NCBI GenBank assembly: GCA_038215275.1
Contig: JBBQRA010000239.1
Coordinates: 1-8,993 of the forward strand
Direction of reading: 5' to 3'
DNA from: Ga0077553 sp038215275
GTDB taxonomy: Bacteria > Acidobacteriota > Terriglobia > Bryobacterales > Bryobacteraceae
DNA length: 8,993 bases
The position numbers and the translations under genes are program-made. Under the pieces are notes generated by a model. That model did no database searches. It was not told the DNA's origin and saw only the letters and a program-made list of their open reading frames with translations. Positions 1 through 4,810 of the stretch are shown piece by piece; positions within the stretch are counted from its first letter, which is position 1; every line of letters begins with the position of its first letter.

Positions 1-2
1 TG

Positions 3-1757
3 CCAGCCGAGTACCGTATCAGCAGCGTCACCCCCAGCACTATTACAATCGACGTCCTCGACCATGAAGCTTTCAAGGCGACCTATCCGCAACCCCTCAC
101 GATCGGAACGTACCTGCAAAGTGACGACGACGATCTAGCCATAATTGCCATTGTTAGAAGCTACACCATCAAAGACAATGATTCTGGCGCAACTGACACC
201 CTACCTACCACCGGCTTTACGATCGCAGCACAGCCAGTAGGCTACCTTGACGTATCCGGGAAGTTCCGCCGAGGCGGACAACATATTGCTATCCCACCAA
301 CCCGCATAACAATCGCGGACAACGCCCTCCTTAAGTCCATCTACGAACGGCAGGACGATAGTCGATCGTACAGTTTCGGCACTCTCGCTCAACACAAAGG
401 CATCAAAGTCAAACTGAACGGAGATCGATTCTTTGGCAAGCATCTCGCGGTGATCGGATCGACCGGCAGTGGGAAATCCTGCACGGTCGCAAAGATACTT
501 CAAGAAGCCACTAAGCCAGGTGCGCTCCAAGCAGGCCGTTCGACTCTGAATAATGCTCACATCATCATTTTCGACCTACACGGTGAGTATCACCAGGCAT
601 TTCCACGTGCGAACTACCTATCTGCGGACAGAATACACCTCCCATATTGGCTCATGAACGCAGGCGAACTAGAGGAGTTATTCATCGAGAACCGGGAAGC
701 AAACGCGTATAACCAAAGCAGCCAGTTCAAACACGCTGTCACCCAGAACAAGCGGAAGCACAACCCCGGGATCGCCGACGTGACTTACGACACTCCAGTC
801 TACTTCAGCCTGCCAGAGGTGTACCGGTACCTTGAGAACCACAACAGGGCCACCAAAGACGCCAAGACTTTTGAGTTCAAGATCAAGATGACCAGAGCGC
901 TCAGCGAACTGCCAGAGCCACACCTTTGGTTCGAATCCTTAGAGTTCGAAGAGAAAGTCAATGGAAAGATTAACGATGGCCCTTATTATGGCGAGTTCCA
1001 CCGGTTCCTCACCCGCCTAGAAGTGAAACGTAGCGATGAACGGCTCACGTTCCCCCTCAATCCGGAAAAGGCACCAGGTGAACCCTACAAGACTGCTGAC
1101 CTTGAACCTCTACTGCGCCAATTCCTCGGCTACACGCCAGATGCAGCCGCAAACACTACAATCATCGACCTCAGCGGAATACCTTTTGAAGTATTGAGCA
1201 TCGTCGTCAGCCTCATCTCACGGCTCGTCTTTGACTTTGCGCGACACTACAAAAAGTTAAAGACCGACGATACGGATGTTCCCATACTCCTAGTCTATGA
1301 GGAAGCGCATAACTACGTTCCCAACGAAACCGGCAGCCAGTACAAGACGGTGCGCGCTTCCGTTGAGCGCATCGCCAAAGAGGGACGCAAATATGGCGTG
1401 TCTTTGATGATAGTCAGCCAGCGACCATCTGAGATCAGCGAAACCATCTTTTCGCAATGCAATAACTTCGTTGCCATGCGTCTAACCAACCCAGCTGACC
1501 AGAATTACGTGAGACGCCTTCTGCCGGATGACATTAGCGGCATGACTGATTCACTGTGCGTGCTGGACCAGCGTGAGTGCCTTGTTATCGGTGATGCCAC
1601 CGTACTCCCCACATTCCTGGTGGTCGACGAACTTATGCTCAAGCCTGACTCGGAGGATATGCCGTTTCATCGGGAGTGGCGGAAGGATTGGTACGACGCG
1701 CGATTCACCGCGATTGTGCAGCGCATGACCAAACGACCGGCCTCAAAGACGGCGTAA
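3..1757 (+). CDS. herA: HerA-family DNA-translocating ATPase, 5'-partial
   Basis: The frame is open from the left edge to a TAA at 1755-1757, giving 584 visible residues. The GTG at 450 cannot be the start, because the Walker A motif begins two residues after it. Residues 1-145 look like the beta-rich HAS-barrel of HerA proteins, beginning near its first strand (ISSVTPSTITIDV), so perhaps only 10-20 residues are missing. Walker A is GSTGSGKS (152-159). Walker B with the catalytic acidic pair is LLVYEEAHNYVP (about 429-440, E433/E434). The conserved EGRKYG (460-465) and SQRPSE (472-477) segments follow, typical of the arginine-finger and sensor region. HerA forms hexameric rings that move along DNA. 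In archaea it works with the nuclease NurA in end resection; in bacteria related proteins pair with SIR2 or DUF4297 effectors in phage defence. The partner is not visible here. GC is lower than in the neighbours and codons are C-ending, suggesting transfer. The family call is firm; a defence role is inferred. Confidence 0.93.
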   Translation, partial: PAEYRISSVTPSTITIDVLDHEAFKATYPQPLTIGTYLQSDDDDLAIIAIVRSYTIKDNDSGATDTLPTTGFTIAAQPVGYLDVSGKFRRGGQHIAIPPTRITIADNALLKSIYERQDDSRSYSFGTLAQHKGIKVKLNGDRFFGKHLAVIGSTGSGKSCTVAKILQEATKPGALQAGRSTLNNAHIIIFDLHGEYHQAFPRANYLSADRIHLPYWLMNAGELEELFIENREANAYNQSSQFKHAVTQNKRKHNPGIADVTYDTPVYFSLPEVYRYLENHNRATKDAKTFEFKIKMTRALSELPEPHLWFESLEFEEKVNGKINDGPYYGEFHRFLTRLEVKRSDERLTFPLNPEKAPGEPYKTADLEPLLRQFLGYTPDAAANTTIIDLSGIPFEVLSIVVSLISRLVFDFARHYKKLKTDDTDVPILLVYEEAHNYVPNETGSQYKTVRASVERIAKEGRKYGVSLMIVSQRPSEISETIFSQCNNFVAMRLTNPADQNYVRRLLPDDISGMTDSLCVLDQRECLVIGDATVLPTFLVVDELMLKPDSEDMPFHREWRKDWYDARFTAIVQRMTKRPASKTA

Positions 1758-1760
1758 AAT

Positions 1761-1783
1761 TCTGAATCGTGGAGAGATTCGGA
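1761..1783 (+). other. Small inverted repeat just after herA
   Basis: TCTGAATC (1761-1768) can pair with GATTCGGA (1776-1783), with one G-T wobble and a 7-nt loop. It begins 4 nt after the herA stop. There is no T-run after it, so it is not a classic intrinsic terminator. It could be a 3' mRNA hairpin or chance pairing within the degenerate DUF4160 tail. Confidence 0.25.
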
Positions 1784-1846
1784 TGAACTGGAAGGACTAG
1801 CGAGGGGGCGTTTCCCGAGCCGGAGTCACGCCATTAGACGAAAGGA

Positions 1847-1854
1847 AAGGAGGT
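1847..1854 (+). promoter_or_regulatory. Perfect Shine-Dalgarno for the DUF2442 gene
   Basis: AAGGAGGT lies 8 nt before the ATG at 1863, with a purine-rich lead-in (AAAGGA). It fixes the DUF2442 start and is by far the strongest ribosome binding site in the window. Most other starts here have weak or no such signal. Confidence 0.85.
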
Positions 1855-1862
1855 GCGCGACC

Positions 1863-2156
1863 ATGGCACTGGTAAGGATCTCGAAGGTAAAGCCGCTTGG
1901 AGGTTTTCACGTTGAAATCACATTGACGACGCGCGAAGTCGCTCGGCGGGACCTTCTTGGACTACTGGACGGTCCGATGTTCGACTCGATTCGGGCGGAC
2001 GCAGGACTGTTTAGTCAGGCGCGGGTCGAGGCGGGTACCTTGGCTTGGCCGGGAGGCATTGACCTTTGTCCGGACGTTCTCATTTGGGGCGGGTTGCCGC
2101 CGGCGAATTCAGGTGCTTTCGCAGCGGGGCCGGCGGCCTTGGTTCCGCGGGCTTAG
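1863..2156 (+). CDS. DUF2442 domain protein
   Basis: This 97-residue protein starts at ATG 1863 behind a perfect Shine-Dalgarno sequence. It shows the DUF2442 pattern: VKPLGGF near the N-terminus (9-15), LLDGPMF (34-40), then LFSQARVEAGTLAWPGGIDL (49-68) followed by PDVL. DUF2442 proteins are small, of unresolved function, and often encoded directly after DUF4160 genes in toxin-antitoxin-like pairs; here the partner seems truncated. The family core ends near residue 75. The Ala/Pro/Gly-rich tail (76-97) is an unusual addition and may come from loss of the original stop. The 3' end overlaps the convergent Nudix gene by 4 nt (2153-2156). The family call is good. The biochemical role is unknown, and a regulatory or antitoxin-like role is only an inference from context. 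Confidence 0.82.
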   Translation: MALVRISKVKPLGGFHVEITLTTREVARRDLLGLLDGPMFDSIRADAGLFSQARVEAGTLAWPGGIDLCPDVLIWGGLPPANSGAFAAGPAALVPRA

Positions 2157-2581
2157 CGGATTGCGCGGTAGCGCTCGATGACTTCACGGGTTCCTTCGGT
2201 GAGTTTGATGCTGGCGAGTTCGTCGATGGGGAACCAGGCGACGGCGGCGGAGTCGTCGCCGGCTTCGAGGTTCCCTCCGGTGATGCGGCACTCGTAGTCG
2301 ATCAAGACGTAGTGATACTCGCAGCGGCCCTCGGAGTCGGGCATCAGGCGCTCGAAGATCGTCGCCACCTTGACGGCTTCGACTTCGAGGCCGGTCTCCT
2401 CGCGCACTTCTCGCTGGATGGCGGCTTCGAGCCGCTCGCCGGTTTCGACTCCACCCCCAGGCAGAGACCACCAACCCATCAAGGGCTCGTGGCCTCGCTC
2501 AATGAGGAGGATATGGTCGCCATCGAAGATCAAGGCTCCGACTCCGAGGACGGGGCGGTCGGGGTAGCGCCTATTGGACAA
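2153..2581 (-). CDS. Nudix hydrolase (MutT/ADP-ribose pyrophosphatase-like)
   Basis: This 142-residue protein has a complete Nudix box GX5EX7REUXEEXGU at residues 43-65: G43, E49, then REVREETGL at 57-65, with metal-binding E61/E62. It is preceded by the usual WWSLPGGG segment. Nudix enzymes hydrolyse nucleoside diphosphates linked to another moiety, such as ADP-ribose, oxidised nucleotides or NDP-sugars. Substrate cannot be told from sequence, although the length and the LPGGG-VETGE form fit the small ADP-ribose/MutT-like cytosolic members. The start is TTG at 2581-2579. It is the only conventional start before an in-frame stop at 2632-2630 and before the conserved VLGVGALI strand. The gene overlaps the 3' end of the upstream SMP-30-like gene by 11 nt, which suggests translational coupling. 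Its own 3' end overlaps that of DUF2442. Confidence 0.9.
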   Translation of the reverse strand: MSNRRYPDRPVLGVGALIFDGDHILLIERGHEPLMGWWSLPGGGVETGERLEAAIQREVREETGLEVEAVKVATIFERLMPDSEGRCEYHYVLIDYECRITGGNLEAGDDSAAVAWFPIDELASIKLTEGTREVIERYRAIR

Positions 2582-3434
2582 CGTTGCCTTTGATGTCCAG
2601 CCGGATGCGGTAGACGCTCTTCTGGGCAGTCAAATAGAGGGTCTTGAAATCCTGGTCGCCGAAGGCAAGATTTGCCGGTGACTCTGGCATGTCCAACTTG
2701 GCAGTCAATTTTCCGTCCTCCCCAAATACCAGGAGCGCTTTGGCTGCAACCCATACGCCCCCCTTCTCATCCGTCTTGATGCCGTTGGGCGGGCCCTCGA
2801 TGCCGGAAACGAAGACGCGCTCATTGGTGGCTTTGCCGGCGCGGTCGAGGTCCCAGAGGCGGATCAAGCGCTGATCGGAATCGGTGACGTAGAGACGGTC
2901 GCCCTTGGGGGAGATCGCGATGCCGTTGGGGCGGCCCGTGGTCTTGGCGACGAGAGCGAGTTCGCCCTTCGGAGAGATATGATAGACGCCATAGAAATCG
3001 AGTTCGCGCGAGGCGGCCTGGCTGCCAAAGGCGGGGTCTGTGAAATAGAGGTTGCCGTCCTTGTGGATGGCGACGTCGTTGGGGGCGTTGAGGCGCTTGC
3101 CTTCGAAACGCTCGGCGAGGACTTCGACCTTGCCGCTTTTCTCGGTCCGGGTGACGCGGCGGGCGGCGGCTTCGCAGGTGATGAGGCGGCCCTGGGCATC
3201 GAAGGCGTTGCCGTGAGCGCCGCCAGAAGACGGGCGGAAGATGGCGGGTGGCTCGTTGGCGACCAGCTTAATAATGCGGCCGGTGGGGACGTCCGAGAAG
3301 AGGAGAAAGCCTTCGCGGCTCCAGGCCGGGCCCTCGGTGTATTGGTAGTTACTGGCGACCTTTTCAATCTGGATCTTGGAGAAATCCTGTGCCGATAAAA
3401 CAGCCGCCCCCGCAATCACCCATAGCATCCGCAT
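2571..3434 (-). CDS. Exported SMP-30/gluconolactonase/LRE-like protein
   Basis: A six-bladed beta-propeller of the SMP-30/gluconolactonase/LRE family, 287 residues from the ATG at 3434. That start (or the ATG at 3428) gives a clean signal peptide, MRMLWVIAGAAVLSA, with cleavage likely before Q16. Longer frames starting as far up as 3542 would only add a non-signal leader running into the divergent gene. Family landmarks are YTEGPAW (32-38, metal-ligand Glu34), NAPNDVAIHKDGNLYFTDP (116-134, Asn119) and RPNGIAISPKGDRLYVTDSD (168-187, Asn170). The fourth ligand position, normally the Asp of a PDG motif, is Asn217 in PPNGIKTDEKGGVW. The family hydrolyses sugar lactones and related esters with a divalent metal, so the Asp-to-Asn change makes lactonase activity uncertain. 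It is probably periplasmic and is co-transcribed with the Nudix gene. The family is clear; the substrate is unknown. Confidence 0.9.
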   Translation of the reverse strand: MRMLWVIAGAAVLSAQDFSKIQIEKVASNYQYTEGPAWSREGFLLFSDVPTGRIIKLVANEPPAIFRPSSGGAHGNAFDAQGRLITCEAAARRVTRTEKSGKVEVLAERFEGKRLNAPNDVAIHKDGNLYFTDPAFGSQAASRELDFYGVYHISPKGELALVAKTTGRPNGIAISPKGDRLYVTDSDQRLIRLWDLDRAGKATNERVFVSGIEGPPNGIKTDEKGGVWVAAKALLVFGEDGKLTAKLDMPESPANLAFGDQDFKTLYLTAQKSVYRIRLDIKGNVVQ

Positions 3435-3457
3435 GTTTTTGCAAGATATCATGTGCC
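3435..3457. promoter_or_regulatory. 23-bp divergent start region
   Basis: Only 23 bp separate the start codons of the SMP-30-like gene (minus) and the DUF1684 gene (plus). It contains a GATATC palindrome at 3445-3450 and no Shine-Dalgarno for either gene. Two full promoters cannot fit inside it, so each promoter must reach into the other gene's 5' coding region, and one or both mRNAs may be nearly leaderless. No convincing -35/-10 pair could be assigned by eye. Confidence 0.4.
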
Positions 3458-4291
3458 ATGCGAGCCCGTGGTTTATTTCTTCTGGTGCTGCCTTTGCTGG
3501 CGGCTGACCCGCTGACGGAAAAGGTGACGGAGTGGCGGACAAAGTATGAAGCCGGACTAAAAAGCGACACCGGATGGCTTTCGGTGGCCGGGCTCTACTG
3601 GCTTGAAGAGGGGCCGAATTCGGCGGGTACGGCGGCTTCGAACAACATCGTGCTGCCCGCGGGCCCGGCCTTAGCGGGGACCTTTGAACGGGTGCGGGAA
3701 CGGGTGACGTGGAAGCCGGTGAACGGGCCGGCGAAGACGTTGCAAACTGACAAAGACGGGGCGAAGGCGGACCTGTTGACGATTCACCGGTTGACGTTGT
3801 TTGTGATCTACCGGAACGGGAAGATTGGGATTCGGATGCGGGACCCGCAATCGAAGATGCGGCGGGAGTTTCACGGAACGAAGTGGTTCCCGATTCGGCC
3901 GCAGTATTCGCTGACGGGGCAGTTTAAGCCGTATGCGCAGAAGAAGATTGTGATGGTGCCGGATGTGACGGGGAACACGCTGAAGTATGAGAGCCCGGGG
4001 GAGGTGGAGTTTGCGGTGAACGGGCAGAAGCTGAGTTTGGAGCCGGTGATTGATGAGGGGCAGCTGTTCTTTGTGTTTAAGGACAAGACGGCGGGGAAGC
4101 AGACCTATGGCGGGGGACGGATGCTGTATGCGCCGCTGCCGGGGCCGGATAACAAGGTGGAGTTGGAGATGAATATTGCGAAGAATCCGCCCTGTGCGTT
4201 CACGCCGTATGCGACATGTCCGGTTCCGACGAAGCGGAATACGTTGAATGTGGCGATTGAGGCGGGGGAGTTGGTGCAGCCGGGGCACTGA
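3458..4291 (+). CDS. Exported DUF1684 protein
   Basis: This 277-residue protein starts at ATG 3458, chosen because it begins a signal peptide (MRARGLFLLVLPLLAADPL, hydrophobic stretch at 5-16). The frame extends to 3389, but that leader lacks signal character and overlaps the divergent gene. It matches the DUF1684 family along its length: GWLSVAGLYWLEEGPNSAG early, a central segment with REFHGTKWFP, and the diagnostic C-terminal block TYGGGRMLYAP, then NPPCAFTPYATCPVPT and N-x-L-x-V-x-I-E-A-G-E. The conserved Cys pair in CAFTPYATC could form a disulfide in the periplasm. The enzymatic role of DUF1684 is not established to my knowledge, so none is assigned. It is divergent from the SMP-30-like gene, and both products carry export signals. 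The length is normal for the family. Confidence 0.88.
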   Translation: MRARGLFLLVLPLLAADPLTEKVTEWRTKYEAGLKSDTGWLSVAGLYWLEEGPNSAGTAASNNIVLPAGPALAGTFERVRERVTWKPVNGPAKTLQTDKDGAKADLLTIHRLTLFVIYRNGKIGIRMRDPQSKMRREFHGTKWFPIRPQYSLTGQFKPYAQKKIVMVPDVTGNTLKYESPGEVEFAVNGQKLSLEPVIDEGQLFFVFKDKTAGKQTYGGGRMLYAPLPGPDNKVELEMNIAKNPPCAFTPYATCPVPTKRNTLNVAIEAGELVQPGH

Positions 4292-4320
4292 GGGGCGGCG
4301 GGGGAGTTTGTACCGCGCGT

Positions 4321-4431
4321 GATGCGAACGTTGGGCGACTCTCCGTGCCCGCACATCGGCCTATCAAGCCGGTGTATGTTCGCCTGTTTGTAGACTTCGT
4401 CGAGGCTGTAGGTAAGGAACATGAAGATTGA
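4321..4431 (+). pseudogene. Possible hicA C-terminal remnant
   Basis: The frame through 4321-4431 reads DANVGRLSVPAHRPIKPVYV, then RLFVDFVEAVGKEHED and a TGA at 4429-4431, which lies inside the start of hicB (ATG 4421). HicA toxins end with a GR-x-x-T-V-P-x-H segment, a Lys-Pro/Gly turn and a helix, and hicA commonly overlaps the start of hicB in this way. The expected upstream part, with the catalytic His in a G-S-H segment, is not present, and there is no convincing start codon. The resemblance is short and partly hydrophobic pattern only, so chance remains possible. Confidence 0.33.
4353..4375 (+). other. Inverted repeat 45 nt before hicB
   Basis: ACATCGGC (4353-4360) pairs with GCCGGTGT (4368-4375) with one G-T wobble, leaving a 7-nt loop CTATCAA. 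No T-run follows. It could be a terminator for the DUF1684 gene, an operator for the HicB ribbon-helix-helix domain, or chance. Confidence 0.3.
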
Positions 4432-4780
4432 CAAGGCTCTCATTCGCTCTTATCCGTTCACGATTCGGCCGCTCTCGGAAGGAGATGGCGGTGGATTCGC
4501 GATTGAGTATCCGGACTTGCCGGGTTGTATCTCTGACGGGGAAACTCCTGAGGAGGCCTTGCAGCACGGCGCTGACGCCGTGAAGGCTTATCTTCTGAAT
4601 TGCGTTAAACACGGTGAGGCAGTTCCCAAGCCAACTTCGGCTAGTGGGCAATGGCGGCAGCGCGTTCCAAGGAGTCTGCATTCGCGGTTGGTTGCCAAGG
4701 CCCGAGAAGAAGGTGTCAGCCTGAATACCCTCGTCACGGCGATGATTGAGGAAGGTCTGGGCCAGAGGCGGGCTTCGTGA
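4421..4780 (+). CDS. hicB: HicB-family antitoxin with RHH domain
   Basis: This 119-residue protein has the two-domain layout of HicB antitoxins. Residues 13-71 form the HicB fold (degenerate RNase H-like), with the hallmark GGGFAIEYPDLPGC (23-36), the GETPEEAL segment (40-47) and a following helix. Residues 78-119 resemble a ribbon-helix-helix DNA-binding domain: QRVPRSLHSRL, then EEGVSLNTLVTAMIEEGL. HicB normally binds and blocks the mRNA-cleaving HicA toxin and represses the hicAB operon through its DNA-binding domain. No intact hicA is adjacent: the 129 bp upstream holds only a possible remnant, and the next gene downstream, 30 bp away, encodes an FkbH-like protein. The start at ATG 4421 has a short AAGG 3 nt before it, and the frame is closed by TAG at 4409. 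As an orphan, it may act as a transcriptional repressor or as an anti-toxin for a distant HicA. Confidence 0.88.
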   Translation: MKIDKALIRSYPFTIRPLSEGDGGGFAIEYPDLPGCISDGETPEEALQHGADAVKAYLLNCVKHGEAVPKPTSASGQWRQRVPRSLHSRLVAKAREEGVSLNTLVTAMIEEGLGQRRAS

Positions 4781-4810
4781 GGCCGGGGCGCTGATTGCTA
4801 AACTAACGAT

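Larger units (their letters stand above)
1756..1875 (+). pseudogene. Probable C-terminal remnant of a DUF4160 gene
   Basis: Reading the frame that starts at 1756 gives KILNRGEIRMNWKD, a TAG stop at 1798-1800, then RGGVSRAGVTPLDERKGG, ending at TAA 1873-1875. From memory of the family, the DUF4160 C-terminus has the pattern L-H-R-x-E-L-x-x-N-W, then a small residue, Gly six places after Trp, and I-x-P-L-E eight places after that Gly. The frame here gives L-N-R-G-E-I-R-M-N-W, Gly at the same offset and V-T-P-L-D at the expected spacing, with the stop in between. DUF4160 genes are commonly found immediately upstream of DUF2442 genes, which is the arrangement here. The rest of the gene is absent because HerA coding sequence ends at 1757. 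The remnant runs 13 nt into the DUF2442 gene. The match is by eye and short, so it is plausible rather than proven. Confidence 0.5.

Noticed and set aside
450..452. GTG as the start of the HerA gene
   Set aside because: It lies two codons before Walker A and the frame is open upstream with HAS-barrel-like sequence, so it is an internal Val.
2144..2160. TCCGC/GCGGA hairpin at the convergent stop codons
   Set aside because: Only a 5-bp stem and no T-runs on either side; too weak to call a bidirectional terminator.
2066..2593. Plus-strand open frame of about 175 codons opposite the Nudix gene
   Set aside because: Gly/Asp/Phe-rich translation without motifs, while the opposite strand carries a complete Nudix box.
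3671..4354. Minus-strand open frame of about 227 codons opposite DUF1684
   Set aside because: Arg/Pro/Leu-rich shadow of a well-matched DUF1684 gene.
4796..4810. Possible -10 box (TAAACT) just before the TTG of the FkbH-carrier gene
   Set aside because: No matching -35 at suitable spacing; the short motif is likely by chance.
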